Shown here in pieces: positions 1-15,300 of a stretch of 64,000 nt of DNA; the first letter of the stretch is position 1; each line of letters starts with the position of its first letter. The position numbers and the translations under genes are program-made. Location: positions 34,658,580-34,722,579 of the forward strand of contig CM051510.1 in NCBI GenBank assembly GCA_028015205.1, written 5' to 3'. The notes under the pieces are model-generated. The model was not told where the DNA came from, did no database searches, and saw only the letters and a program-made list of their open reading frames with translations. This DNA comes from Mytilisepta virgata (lineage: Eukaryota; Mollusca; Bivalvia; Mytilida; Mytilidae).

Positions 1-2
1 AC

Positions 3-170
3 AACGCTATACATATGCTGGACAAATATGGAAAAGTTTTAAGATTTCATCAAATCGGACGCGATTGGATTGACATTCCTTGGTCACTTACCGTGGACAA
101 CAGAGGTCTTATGTTAGTTGGCGATTCGGCAGGAACCATGCATATTTTGAGATATTTGCTGAACGAGTAA
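3..170 (+). CDS. C-terminal fragment of a protein, possibly a TRIM/NHL-like beta-propeller (5' end outside the window)
   Basis: An open frame enters from the left edge and ends at TAA 168-170, giving 55 residues. The fragment reads NAIHMLDKYGKVLRFHQ at its start and ends RGLMLVGDSAGTMHILRYLLNE-like, with hydrophobic/Gly-Asp blades (LMLVGDS). This resembles the last blades of NHL or similar propeller domains in the large molluscan TRIM family. The frame is in phase throughout and has no internal stop. The start codon, upstream domains (RING, B-box) and promoter are outside the window, so the family call is tentative. It could instead be a lone WD/NHL propeller protein or a pseudogene tail. The following 2 kb shows no further coding sequence. 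Confidence 0.5.
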   Translation, partial: NAIHMLDKYGKVLRFHQIGRDWIDIPWSLTVDNRGLMLVGDSAGTMHILRYLLNE

Positions 171-2144
171 ACAACCAGTTTGTTTTAGGAACGCATTGCA
201 TGTTTAGTATTTTCAGTATTTCGTATTTCCTGCAAACATTTTTAATTTATAGACATCCATGTTGATTTCTGACAAAATCATGATCACGAAAAACATTAGT
301 CCTATATATAAAAAAGACTTACTAAAGGACAATTAAATCACGCACATTTAAACTATTTAAGTTGGCGATAAACACTAAACACTGGTTATTTGTTATTGCG
401 TAAAGAAGCTCAAAATAATACATCTATTTGAATTAAAATGCATTGACGATTAAAAATTACTTATTCCTATAATCATATAACAAAATGCTAATATAATCAG
501 TTGTCTCCATGATTTTAAAATTTTTATTGTTAAAATCATATATTCTACATGCAGTGCTATGTTATGAAGTCGCATGCTGTACACTTTCAACATGATAATA
601 AAAAATGTTTTCTTTTTCGTTATTTTGCTGTGAAAGTGCAGCGGAATTTAAAATTTTTTTTGGTGAAATGTCAAGATGTTTAATTTACCTCTAAAGAAAA
701 CTACAAAGTATACCAAGGAACCCTATCAAAGAATATTGATTTAAACACAAGTTTGTATAACGCAACTGCCAACTTGCATTACCTGTAGTGGTGGAGGCAG
801 AAAGAACCAATAAGAACTGACCCTTGACATAGAAACTTTTCAGTTAAGATTTGAGTTTAAAAACACCCCGCCAAGAACACACAGCCTCAGTCTGTTTGAC
901 AGAGCAGTGATCATCTGCGAACTTCCTACATTATTTCACTACCACGAAATAATTATGTTTAATATAAAATAAGGTGTAACATTTAGTATAAATATATGGC
1001 ATACAAATGGAAATAATTGTATTATATAGTGGTTTGTGTGTTCAACAAATATTTTAACTTGCCTCCAACAAACAGTTCCATTGCATTCCTATAAATTTCA
1101 GTAGAGTTATCTTTCTTTGGCAACCTGAAATTTTATAGCTTCGGAAGGGTCAAATTCATGGATGTTTTCATTTTTCATGATATAATCAGATCTAGAGGAA
1201 ATTTTGAACAAATGAATTAAAAATACATTAAATGTACAAGATGTTTCCTTGTATACTAGTATCCACCAAGACGTATTTCTTATGATATCCATTAACCTAG
1301 ATGTAATAATTATGTTTGTTTCTTCTATATCGTAACTTCCAGAATAGAACAAAAATATAATTCATAGAAAAAGAATTAGCTCGTCTGGTTCTTTTGATGA
1401 TCATGTCAGTGTGTAAATAAAAGGACTGATGAGCATTCATGAGACGCCATCTCATAACACTGATGACGATAATTGATTGACAACCATCGTATCGTATGAG
1501 CGAAATGCCATACCACGCGTGCTTCGAAAAACTAAAATAAATAAAGAGGCATTGTTGTTTTCTGAATACATGTACACGAATTGGTCTTTAATAGTTTTGT
1601 TCCGATTTAAAGGCAATTTAGTTTGTTTCGGTCTTGTTATATTTGTATTCTGAAACTGTGAAAAGCTATATAATACAAATAAGATTAACAAGACAATATT
1701 GGCCGCAATTTTTATCTACTAGAGTCATATGAGAATTGATTGTGATATCAATTATAAGCTTTTAAGTTGACATTTTCATCTTACTGTAAGGTGGAACTGT
1801 TGGCTGTTGAATACTTTACAGCGACTTTTAACGTGAGATTAGCAATATAAACCCCGTTGTCTTGCCTTTCATGTTACATTTATGTTCAGTATTGCGTTAT
1901 TTAGTTCATCCAGGTATCTTTATCGAAAAGCAAATAAATTGTCATTGAAACTCATCACTTCAACACGACTTATTTTTTTTTGTCACCGAATTTAAGATAT
2001 TGATTTGTTTTTGTTGACACTCAACCCTTACCCCCCCCCCCCCCCCCCCCTTCAATATAAAATACAAGGTAGTTGTTTCTTAAGGATTGTTGTGAGTATT
2101 TAAAGATGAGCAGCATACTTTACGTTTGTATAGGATAGTGCTAC
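171..2144. other. Intergenic stretch, no gene recognised
   Basis: AT-rich DNA between the propeller-like gene tail and a dispersed repeat. ORFs here are short and have no recognisable domain. The only distinctive structure is a poly-C run at about 2032-2050. Confidence 0.5.
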
Positions 2145-2480
2145 TTATATCGTGATGCCATAAAATGTAATCAGATATACTTCATTTGACATAGTTTCTC
2201 TCTGCAAAAGGTGAAATTCCTGAAACACCCAATCCCCGACCCCCCTTTAAATTGTTAAATAAACAACAAAAGGTCAACAATAACATACCAATCAATCAAA
2301 GCAACTGAACTGACAGAACGCCAGAACATAGAAGAGTACAAAACACAAACATGAACACAACAGAGAGTCAGGATAGGATGGTAAAACCTATCATCTGCAC
2401 TTTTCGGAGTATCATGATATGTCGGATATACCCCTGTCGGGCTAACGCATTCAGGGGTCACGGTATCCAATACTTAATAA
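2145..2480. repeat. Dispersed repeat R3, copy 1
   Basis: Shares ordered blocks with 8070-8235: a 'gatgc(c)ataaaatgta' block, a 'gtgaaattcctgaaa' block and a 'cggatatacc..cgggct' block ending in 'tatccaatac'. Matching order in both places shows one repeat family in the same orientation. No ORF or terminal structure was recognised. Confidence 0.45.
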
Positions 2481-3373
2481 CAACTACACAACAGGTACAC
2501 ATTGCCATACAATACCAAACAATCGGATGAATTTGTAGATTGTATTTCATATGATAGTAATATTATTTACATTACAAAACACAAGGTAAAATACAATGAA
2601 CTTTTAAAAATGAATGTCACTATGTACAATAAACATGTTTACACGGAAATAAATCATCGTCAAATATAAACATAATACATGCATGTACAAATATTTTATA
2701 CAATGTATATATGCACGAAAGAATGACACTGTGTATATTTTCTCAGTGACAATGTATATGTTTGTCACTTTTGACAATGAATATGTTTAATTTTTTTTAC
2801 TACTACTACGAACAAATATAATTTTTATCCTTTCCCTTAAAATTCAGTAAGCAACAGAAAGGATGAACATATGCCTAAATAAGGACCTGTTCTGAATATG
2901 ACAGCTCTATTTACTGCAATTTAGCGCATTTAATAATTTATGCTCAAAACTTACTTGAAGAGACACTAACCGATGGTAATTGAATGTTTTTGCCTGACCA
3001 GTGATCCGCGTACAACGGATCTATTACACATTAGCAAACATAAGAAAATACCGAGTACAAAAGCCAAATTATACAAGGGAGAAAAGATTATTTTCAACGT
3101 TTCTTTACCAGTTATATAGCTGCCATTTTCTTACTCCATTCAGTGTGAATATCTTACAAATTATCCGATTAAAAAAGTGGGAAATCTGATTCAAAAGTTG
3201 TTTTGAACCTCGGTATTATACAAGTATATATGTATTTTCAGATAATTCTTAGAAAGTTTTGACACCACCATTGGTTATAGTTTTTTTCGCAGCACTTTAC
3301 ACAAAACATGTTATAAACAAATTTCTGAACACTTGCAAAAAATGTGTTTGTTTGTTCCTTCTTTCTCTCCACG
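2481..3373. other. 3' flank of the EF-hand gene, nothing recognised
   Basis: AT-rich sequence beyond the EF-hand stop codon on the minus strand. It probably holds the 3' UTR, but I could not fix a poly(A) site. Confidence 0.35.
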
Positions 3374-6300
3374 CTATCCTCTGAACTGTTTTATTCTGCA
3401 AATCAAATTAATAAATTTAACTAAATCGATCTGCTTTTCTTCCCCAGCAGAAGCTTTAATTAACTGTTCTAATTCGGTATCTTCAAAATCTCTACCCGAC
3501 GAAGTCTTCATGGTTTTTAGCTTGTCCCACAACCTTTCAAAGTCCACATGACCAGTACCATCCTTCTCTAGTTCTTTGAATGTTTTGAGAATATCCCCAA
3601 TGCTGCAAAAGGAAACTTTATTCATAAAGCCATGAAAGCATTAATATAAAATTATAATCTGGAATATCTAATGTAATGCGTCGTATACAGCATAGTGTAA
3701 ATTTACTATATCTAATATTAGTATCTTTGGATTGTTATTTTGAAACTCCTGGGATGATGCCTCTGCTGGTGGACCCTAGGTCCCTGAGGGTATTCGCCAA
3801 CCCAGTCGTCAGACTTGTCTGACATGATTATTCATTGATTTGTTACAGAAATTACCAGTATTTAGCAAAATTCAAAAATAATAGAAATACTAAGGGTTCA
3901 TTCCTTGTATTGCACATGGTAGATCTCCTTAGCTGAAATTTGGCTTCCTATTTCGGTATTTTTGGTTGAGTACTTCTTGTTTAATAGAAGTTTGGTTTTT
4001 GGTCTTCCAAATGTTTCGGTTTTAATGCTGCTGATGAGAGGTAACTCCTTGAAATGCGTCGTATACAGCATAGTGTAAATTTACTATATCTAATATTAGT
4101 ATCTTTGGATTGATATTTTGTGATTTGTGCACTTTTATGTTATTTTCTGTCTGTTGCATGGGGGGTGTTGATTGATTGGTATGCCATTGTTGATATTTCT
4201 CGTTATCCATTTTGTTGTTTGCAGAAGTGGCAATCTAGAAGGCCGAACACTCAAATAAGTAGCACCATCTGTGCACAGATATGTTCATCGTCCGATTTCT
4301 TGCGTGTTTGGAACTTTACAAAATATTAAATTTAATTTTCTAAGAAACTGATAATTTAAAACATTTTTTTATGATTTCAGAACTGTAACATCTTAAATTT
4401 CACATTGGTTGTATTCAAATACGCCTGGATGAGATAAACTAAAATATCTTATGTATGTTTACACGTATGTTTAAATTATACATTTTTTTATCCCCAGCTC
4501 GGTTGCTAGTATTTCGATTGATACTTGTAATTTAATTTATTTATCTTTAACATTTTCTACTGTTATTTTGGTTTTCAACATTTTAGGCCTTGGACATAAC
4601 TGATGAGTCGTAAATCGACGAAATGTGCACATCTTGTGCATCAAAATTGGTATTAAAGAATTTAATCAATTCACATTTATATATTCGATAAAATACTACG
4701 TACATGTATTATTACAATTTATACCATGACGACAAATAAATGTAACATGCATTGATATGTGAGAACAATACCCCTCCTAAATAACTGAAACCTATGGAAG
4801 GGAATTACCGCCATAATGATAACGATATATTCTTGTTGTATTATTACTATTCTTATTCCTATTATTGTAATTGTCAGCTGTATTATGATAAATCTTATTT
4901 TCTAATTTCATAAACATCTAATTTCTATTTTATATTATTAAATTTCTAAATTGTTACAGGCCGATTATTAATTTTTTATTGTAACTTTTCTACTTTCATG
5001 CATAAATTTTTAAATTTTATTTTCCAAAATTATACTTTTAAACTTTACAACCTCAAGCTTGTCAAATCCTGAAATGAAAAAGATCAAATATCCCGTTTCC
5101 ATAAAAAATACACGAATTAGAATTTAGAACTTAGAACTTAGACGAATAGCAATCAGCATATTGGAATTTAGAACTTACGAATTGGAATTTAGACGAATGC
5201 GAGTTAGCATAATTGAGTTGGCATAATTTAATGTCACATTATGACGATCAGTGGCGCTGTCGTCTGTACAATGAATCTCCCTCATCATGTGACCTTGTTT
5301 ACGACAACTAGAACGATAGCTGAGGGTCTTAAAGAGGGGGTATGAGAACGAACAACGTGAAATAAAAACATTTTCGCTGAAATCGAATCACGAATAATAA
5401 GCAACGTTCTAAGGAAAAGAAAACGGACATATACAATTTTTTTTTTTTAATATTCACTTCTTTATTAAATTGAATATTGATGGAACTGATTAGCCTATAT
5501 CAGAATTTCCCGTATCTTCAATACCGTAACACGTAAAATAACGAATCGCGGGCAATAAAAAGAACTGGAAACGCCCAAAGATCGAAAACACGAGAAATGA
5601 AATGGGGAAAACGCAGCACGATAAACACGCTGTACGTTACCTCCCTCATAACTCTAGGGCCGTCAGATTTACGGCTGTGGTTCACTGTTTACCCAGTAAG
5701 TTTTAAAAGAAATATTGGATGGACACTGGTGGATTTAGAGAAGTGGAAGGGCCCGCCCCTTTTTAGCCGAGACCATATATTATGTATAAAAGTCCCATAA
5801 AATTATCCCGGGTCTCCTGTTGTCTTCGGGGCCTGTATACGATATTTATTGTGGGTAGGCCTACTCACAATAACAATCGTATTTTACAGGCCCTATGCTT
5901 TTTCACTAAAGAATTGTCAGATGCCGTGACCCGGATCCGACACTGATCACAGGGCTCGTATCAATATAGTCTTTCGATCACCAATCATTACTGGTTGATA
6001 CGAGGGAAGGGGGAGGCTTTTCATAAAACTTTTCATATTGAATCCTTGAAGTCCTCAGTGGGTGATGTGAAGCCCCCGGAATTTCCTGGATTTTCTGAGA
6101 TAAATTTTAGCATAAAAATAAAAGTTTTATGCCCCCTGACAAAAAATTGGGGGTGGTGTGGGTGTATATGCCGCTTTGTTCGTCCGTCTGTCTGTCTGAC
6201 CCAAAGCAAATCGTTTCCAGATGATTACTCAAGTTTCCTTTAACCAATCATTCTGATATTTGAACACAACGTTACTGGCTTATATTAAAATACAGGTCAA

Positions 6301-9300
6301 GTTCTATTATGGGAGGAGCAAGGATCCCAAAATTTAAACCTCACCCCTGTTTTCTCATAGCATTTTTATAACAGAAATTGACCTGTGTTTTTTTATAAGT
6401 AACATTGTGTTCAAATATCAGAAGGATTGGTCAAAGGAAACTTGAATAATCATCTGGAAATGGGACAGACAGACAGACGGACGAACAAAGCGGCATATCC
6501 CCCCCCCCCACACCCATTTTTTTTGGTCAAAATTTATCTCAGAAAATCCAGGAAATTCCGGGGGCTTCACATCTTGGATATCCAAAACGGCTTCGCCCTG
6601 GACCAACTGAGGACTTCAAGGATTCAATATGAAAAGTTTTATGGAGAGCCCCCTCCCCTTTCCCCAGTATCAACCAGTAATGATTGGCGATCGAAAGACT
6701 ATATTGGTACGAGCCCCTGTGATCAGTGTCAGATCTAGGTTTTCGAAACGTTGGGACACGGCATCTGACAATTTTTAGTGAAAAAGCGTAGGGCCTGTAA
6801 AATACGATAGTTATTGTGAGTAGGCCTGCCCACAGTTAATATCGTATACAGACCCTGAAGACAACAGGAGACCCGGGATAATTTAATGTGACTTTTATAC
6901 ATAATTTTATATATGGTCTCGGCTTAAAAGGGGCGGGCCTTTCCTCTTCTCTAAATCCACCAGTGTCCATCCAATATTTCTTTTAAAACTTACCTTGTGT
7001 AAACAGTCAACCGCAGCGCACCAGTTATGAGGGAGGTAACGTACAGCGTGTTTGAACTTTTTTATTTATCGTGCTGCGTTTTCCCCCATTTTATTTCTCG
7101 TGTTTTCGGTCTTTGTGCGTTTCCAGTTCTTTTTATTGGCCGTGATTCCTTATTTTACGTGTTACGGTATTGAAGATACGGAAAATTTTGATATACGTTA
7201 ATTTTAGAAATACATATGTAAATTATATCAATATTTAGTACCATCATTATTCAGTGTAATTAAGAAGTGAATATTATCTAAAACAATGTATATGTCCCCT
7301 TTCTTTTCCTCAGAACGTTGCTTATTATTCGTGATTAGGTTTCAGCGAAGATGTTTTATTTCACTTTGTCCTTTCTCATACCCCCTCTTTAGGACCCTCA
7401 TATATCGTTCTACGTAAACAAGGTCACGTGATGGGGGAGATTCATCAGACGACAGCGCCACTGATCGTCATAATGTGACATTAAATTATGCTAACTCGCA
7501 TTCGTCTAAGTTCTAAGTTCTAAGTTCTAAATTCCAATATGCTGATTGCTATTCGTCTAAGTTCTAAGATCTTATTCATGTATTTTTATGGAAACGGGAT
7601 ATTTGATTTTTATCATTTCAGGAGTTTGACAAGCTTGAAGGTGTAAAGTTTACAGGTACAATTTTGGAAAATAAAATTAAAAAATTTAGGCATGAAAGTA
7701 GAAAAGTTACAATAAAAAATTAATAATCGGCCTGTAACAATTTAGAAATTTAATAATATAAAATAGAAATTAGATGTTTATGAAATTAGAAAATAAGATT
7801 TATCATAATACAGCTGACAATTACAATAATAGGAATAAGAATATGAATAATACAACAAGAATATATCGTTATCATTATGGCGGTAATTCCCTTCCATAGA
7901 AACCGTCTTCTGCATCTTTTTATTATGGTATAAATAGGATATAATCAGACTAACTTAAACATATACATATGGCTTGAAATCTCTATATGAAACACGAAAT
8001 TCTTGTCGAACCCCTTTAGTTGATAGCATATCCAATATGCGGACATAACAGAATATTTTCAACGTACTATATATCATGATGCTATAAAATGTAGCCAGCT
8101 GTCGGTGAAATTCCTGAAATACCCCTCCTTCCAAATTATCAAATCCTATAATTTGAAATTTTACATCATCATAAAAATCGGATATACCCTTACCGGGCTG
8201 ACTCGTTCATTGGCATATCCAATACATATACAATACTGGTTCTACGTCTGGTACCTGACTACCTTACTTACTTTTCTCCCACAGTAAAATAGAACTGTTT
8301 GTACTCCCAGTAACTAAGTTCTCCGTTATAATCCTTATCAAATATGTCAAACACAGTTATCGCCTCTTGTTCACTGATCTTATATTCATTCTCAAACATC
8401 TTCAGAGCCTGTGGTTTATGGAGTCTACGAACAAAGTTCTGTGTGTATTTGTCAAAGGCTGCATCAGCTTCCTTTCTATAATAAAAACACAGAGTATATG
8501 AGTAGGGGCCTCTCTTGATCATTCGCATTGAGATCGTTAGGACCATGGCGGTAAGGGTTCAGCTTTATACATATCGTAAATTGATATTTGCCTTGCTTTA
8601 TATGAGCCTTGCTTTATATGATTATGTGTTTTGTCTTTGACGCATTGCTTGAACCTTATTAGTGTATGTAATTAAACTAGAACTGTCCTGATAGAGACTA
8701 ATACCTCCGGCAGCAACATGTCTGTTTTGAAGCCTACACGAAGTTCAAATCATCATATTTTTTAAAGGACTAGCCCAAACAGAAAATCCCGACAATATGC
8801 ACTTCTCCATAATGTGATGTAACATTCCATAAAGTTTCATGAGAATCATGCAAGTAATGTTGGAGGAATTGCAGACAACACATGGAACGACGTTTTGTTC
8901 AAAAATGTTTAAGTCCAAACAGCCATATCGTTTACATTTCTTGTTCAAACAGAAATTCCTGACAATATGTCTACTTCAATAGAGTGATCTAACACTCCTG
9001 AGAGTTTCATGAGAATCATGCAAGAAATATAGTAGGAGTTGCGGACAACATTATTTCGGACAGATAGACAGATATACTGAAACCTATATACCCAACAAAC
9101 TTCATTTGCGGGGCGTATAATAAACTCAACATAAGATAAATATGTTATAGATTCATAACTAAACTGTCCATTGGTTGAGATAGTTGAATAGTCATTTAGA
9201 TCAGTTGTTATCAGAGCGGTGGTCTGTCGTGCGAAAGATCCCAGGCTCGAGCCTGTGTGTCGAAAGGAGCTTTTGTAGGTAAAATTATGATCTATAGCGA

Positions 9301-12300
9301 TATAATAAAATCTTTTAAAATGGGTTATAAGCGATGTGGTAGATAAACCCTTAAAACAAAGTCATCCACATTACCCCGTTACAAAATTTCAAGCCAAAAA
9401 CAGAACACTTGTATTGTTGTGCTTCATCTTATTGTCGCATATTCAACACGATAACAATTGTCGCATCTCACTACAAGTTCTAAAGGAGTTCTTTACGGAG
9501 CAACCATTTGATATTTAATGGGGGCGGCGGTTGGTAGGTTGAAATTTGAAACAAAAAGGTAGGTCCAGGATTTTGCCAAATAAAAAGCCATGATCACTTT
9601 AGGTGAGAAAAAAAATGCAAGACCTGGGTCTACATGTATTTTTTGTGCTTTAAATGAAAATAAAAATTCAGGCCCAAATTTTCTACGAAAAAATAGGCAG
9701 GATCAAACATCTCATCCCAGAGCCACCCACCCTTCCCCCCATAAAAAAAATCAAATATTTGCTCCCTAAACATATGTTCACATCACAGATGGAATGTTTT
9801 CTACTTGACCTTTACCGATGTCCGTGTACAATTATTTCAGTTTATGTTTTTAATTTTGTCCCCAGAATTCTGCACTAAATGACCGCTTTATAATGGCTGG
9901 GTATGACATTCGGAAATTACTACCTTGTAATCAATTTCCGATAAATCAGAGACGAATGAATGACTAGTTATTATTAGCTATAAATTCTAGTAAATATTCT
10001 TAGTTCGCACAGATTTTTCAATAAAATGTTATTTGTAATTGTCAACTGCAAGGCGAGAAAAATGTCCTTAACTGGTCACTTCAATCACCTTTTGTGGGAA
10101 ACATTTAACCAGAGGCAATGGACACTTAATTCACCTTATGTGGGAAAAATTTTAACATGATGTACTACAAACATTGGCTTAATGATACGCTGGTGTAAGT
10201 TAAGACATGTAAAATGACAACAAAGAAAAGCAGTACGCTAACAATATGACTTTGTCGTTAAATACATGTATATATAAAGATCACAGAAAGTCATAAAATG
10301 ACGGAAAACAAAGTAACGTGTCACGTTTTATAAAATTACAGGATTTGGGATATACTTCAATGAGATCAATGGTATAATTTAAGGACCTCTATGTTGCCCC
10401 CAGCAAGACGAAGAAGAACAATGAAAGCGCTATCTCTTTGCTTGGAATTTGTGACCTTTATTTAGGGATTTTATGTCAAGATATATATTGTATGTACATG
10501 TAATTGTTTTGCTAGATCCCCTATTCGGTTACAGTTTTCTACAATAAAGTTAATTAATAAGTCGTGAGTCACTTTTAAAAACGGACTTATTGTGAAATTG
10601 AATAATAAAATGCATACGTCCGCCAGCTTGAAGTTCAGTTAAAGTTAAAAATTATTCTAAATGCCAAGCGAGATACTTTTTTTTTCAAGTGTAGTTGACT
10701 AAATAAAGCAAGCTTCAGAACTGCAAAAAATGAGGTCCACATAATTAAGTTATGGTCTTTAATCTACACAGTAATTCTAAGTAATATCTGGTATCTCTGT
10801 TATAATTGACTATATTTTTTTTATTGTTGCGTTAATTTTGCTATAAGCCCATTGAGGATAATTATGCAATAAAGTACATGTGTATTTGTTATTAGGGAGG
10901 GGTAAGGCGTCGGGCATATTACCTCTAAAATATGACCATAGACCATACCAAAAGATTAGCATTGATAATGAGAGAAAGACAACAAAGATATATATATATA
11001 TATAAACTTATTTTCTGAAATTCCCATGTCACAGTATAAATTGCTATTTATTTGTTTTTTTTTTTCGTCCATGTTTATTATTTGCTCATATTCATTTTGC
11101 AATATTGTTTTGTGTACCCAACGATTTTATGTAATATCGAAACTTACAAACTTTACCCATTGATATACTTTCCTTTATTTCTGTTTACTAAAGGGCACCA
11201 GCAGACAGGATAACAGAATCAGTAACAACATGAAACAAGATCCCGTACTGCCCACAGTCTACTAAATATAACGTTATTGTGTTGAAGCCAGTTTTGTCCA
11301 AATATGTTTTCGTTACAAGGAGACGACGTCGTACGAGACCGTGCACAGCAGTTTTGTTTGCCACCATGTCCGTTTTGCTAATTTCTTGTTTACCTTTCTC
11401 ATAATTTTATTACAACTCGTACAACCATATAAGGAGATAAATATTTTCTGAATGAAAAATATGTCTCATCATACTATTCAATCTCCATGGTCTGTGATCT
11501 CATTGTACATTAATTCACGGTAAATTAACTTTAAATGACGTTAAAATTCTACATTATCATTATAATATTTTCATATATAACAAATATCCAAAGGGTAGGA
11601 TATATCATATTGAAAATAAAAACATCGTAATGTTATCAGGTATCACAGAATAAGGGTGTATGACTCTGAATAAATGACACTTAAATATCATATATAAATG
11701 TGACAAATTTATAAGATTTATCTTTTCTATTACCCTATATACATTCTTAATTATGGAAAAATAAATTCATCTGAACGAAGCATTACCATTCATGTCTATA
11801 ATATATTTGACTATTTTTGAGGGAATGTTTGTAAATGTGTATTTAATTAAAATAAGGCTTTGGTGGCCCTTTTGGTGACATGTTTATTTCCGTTATGACC
11901 GGGAAAATCTTTTTTGTCGGGTAGCTGAGATACATTGTAAGCACAAAAAGCTTTGTATACAACACATGCTCTTTTACTATCAACGTTTTCTTCAATAGTA
12001 GGTTACTCAATCGTGAAGTATTTTACTACGAAAAGGCATGAGGTTGTACAGCTAAAGTGAAAATAGTAAAAAGCACGTGCTAATACAAACCTTTTACGGT
12101 AAAGGCCGATATTGAACAACAAATTACGGCTTCAGCAGGCGGATAAACATTTAGATGAATGCGTGTTTGAAATAGATGAGAAACTGGAACGTAATACAAA
12201 AAGCAAGAAACAACGCCTTTATTGCGGTTCTTCATCTCGAAATAACTGTTACTTAATCTCTATGATATATATCCTTGACATTTTTATACCATACATTTAT

Positions 12301-15300
12301 TTTATTTCAAATACTCAGAAAAATGAATAAAAAGGAAATAAATCAACTATATATAGCTTAAAAAATATACAGCTGATTCATTCGTTTTGAAAAACGATTC
12401 TTTCAACAAAAACGGTCACAATAAAGCTATATATCATGTATAACAATTTGCATTTTTTGATATTACATAATAATATGGTTTTATAACTGTGGATTTCATT
12501 TTTTTTAGTTTTACATAATAACATAAGTGATTTCCATATTATAAAAGCCTTACGATGAGTTCTTGTGACAATTAAGTCCCGGATGTTTCAGGTCAGACAA
12601 AATACTGAGGCAGTCTCTTAAAAATAATCCTTAATTTATCTGACTTAATTCCATTTTATCCATGTACAGTTTAATACCAATAAAATAGATATTTAGAGGT
12701 ATTAACAGCTTACCGGCTGACAACGCTTATTTAGATAACAAATAAAATGTGTCGAGTGAAATTTCAGACCTTGACGTCTAATTGTACATTTTAACAGAGG
12801 TATAAATAATATTTAATATGTAACCCTAGAAAACATACGGTATTTGAAGAATTTTGACATTTTATGAAGTTTTGGCGACACCACGATTAAGAAAATATTT
12901 TTACACGTAAGGTAGCAACCATTTGATTTATTTACTGATTTACTTTTTTGGCAAAAAAAAAGGGGGGGGGGGTATTAAATTCTAGATTCTGTTTAAACTT
13001 TGACATTTTGCACAAAATCTTAGAGGAGAGTCTTGTAGGACAATCATGCAATAGGGTCTTGGGGTAGAATCTGCAGGATCTTGAAGCAGAGTGAAATTTT
13101 GGAGTGGAAAGTCCCGGCTGGAAAGGATATGTTTAAACTACGGAATGAAAGAGTGTGTTATCAATAGATACATTAAGGGCGTGGAAATTTATAAATGAAT
13201 CAACATGTTTATAAATATATTGTCAATTTGAATTAAGTGTCATACACTAGTATATACATGTATAGATATTGTTCTAATTAAATATGATAACACGGCACAA
13301 TTATACATTTACGTTTACTCCGAAGCTTTTGAATTTGATTGCATATATAAATGTCACGATCTTGATGATTAAAAACTGACCTATCACGAGGTACCTCTTA
13401 AATGCAGGTGAAGTTTATACAAATTACTGCAATGGGAACAGAATATGTTCACCTCATAAAACTGGATTTGAGAAAAGGGATCTTTACAACGGGATCGATA
13501 AAATATGCTTTACCTTTCTGTACAATGTATGTTCTAAAACCCTGATGCCATTATAAACTTGCTCATACCTATAGAATATTTCCATCAGCAGATTAGACTA
13601 CAATGACACTCTTAAAAAAGTAACCTTACAATAGAAACAAGCACATTCTAGGCTTATTATTAAATTCTACCATTTTATTTTTATAGTTTCAATTAGCGAG
13701 CACCTTATTGGATATCAAAATGAGGTTGTTTATAAATACACAGGATCAGGATAGATACGGTGGAAGTTTGGCACCCAAATAACTTGTTTAACCACACCAC
13801 TGTTTATTGTAGGTAACTAGTCATACTATCCTGCAGTCTTATTCACAAAAAGTCTTAGACGAATATTCGGTCGTAACTTATTAGCATTTCATAATGACAT
13901 TCGTCTGAAATGACGTCTAAGAAGATTTGTGAATAAGGCTGCTGACTCTGTTGCATATATTTCACATTTTCCCGCCTTTTTGTTCATTTGATGGTATTTC
14001 ATTGTTTACCCTTTTTGTTATCTTCATTTTAAATGATTTTACTCAAATGAAATCTGATTTTTTACAAATATAATTATCAGGCAAAATATATGAAAATATC
14101 TATTAAGGTGGTACCCAACACTTTCACTTAAATTAATTTGGCTCGTTTAATTTTCATAAAATTTTGACAAAGTATTTACTTTGACCCATTGACAAAAATT
14201 TTAAAATTTCAAAACATTTGAACCAACCAATTCATCAGAAAAATTACACTGATTGTATAGCAGTTTGACAAACACTAATATTGATCATTGAAAAGCTTAA
14301 TATTCCCTTAACAACACAACGTTATTAAAACGTTTAGCTGATTTTACAGAGTTATCTCCCTGTAGTGTTAGGTACCACCTTAAAGTGACGTAGCCAGATT
14401 TATTTATGGATAGTCTTATAAAGCACCTTGTGGCAATATATTGACATATCCTCATATGTGTTGTACATGTACAAGTTCAGTAGAACCTCGATGGTTCGAA
14501 CTCCAAGAGACCGTCGAAATCTGTTCGAATTATCGGTAGACACTCGAAATTTACCGAAATTTGTCCAAGTACGAAAATTTGCCAGAGCCACCAGTATACA
14601 AGTTGGTATAGCTAATCATAACCATTAACTATTTCTTATTTAAAATTTAACAGGCTAATCACTAGTGAACAGTTATCATGACATCTTTATTAAACTTTTG
14701 GTATTTAGATGCATTGCTGTAAGTACTAGGCAACAAGATTGTCAATTTAATTATCGAGTTCGAGTTTTCAATTTCAATTACACTCTTTTGTAATTGTTGG
14801 GACCAACATTTTTGTTCGACTTTTCGAGAAAACGGTGTTCGAGAAACCAAGTTTTTTCAACATGAAAATAAAGGAAAAATTGAAGGGACTTTCAGAAGCG
14901 TTCGAACCACCAGTGGTGTTCGAGCGATCCGAGTTCCAGCTACCGATGTATGTTTTTTGTAATGATGATTGTTTGTATTGTCAACTATGCTCTTCTTCTT
15001 CTTCTTCTTCATACCTTTCATGGATTAGTCTGGTTTCATAATACAATTACAACATGTATTTCATAGGAAATAATTAATATCAAAACTCCCAATTCAGGCA
15101 ATGATGAACGGTATGCACCAGACAAAGCGAAGTCGTTGGTGTAGTAAAGGATGTGAAACAAATCCAAGCTTCAAATTTTAAGAAGCCAGGCTCAGAAATG
15201 TGGCGAAAAACAATCCACGACTCTTCCCTCCTTCAAATTCAATTTGATGGTTTCTCTCTGAAACAAGTTTTAGTATCAGCAGTCAAATTGATCCTCAGGA

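Noticed and set aside
3660..4115. LTR retrotransposon or solo LTR, because of matching ends
   Set aside because: No primer-binding site or coding sequence, and the other copies show that the shared end is just the next tandem unit starting.
6427..6738. ORFs near the centre of palindrome 1
   Set aside because: Mirror-image reading of the repeat itself; no domain, and the arms' indels break any shared frame.
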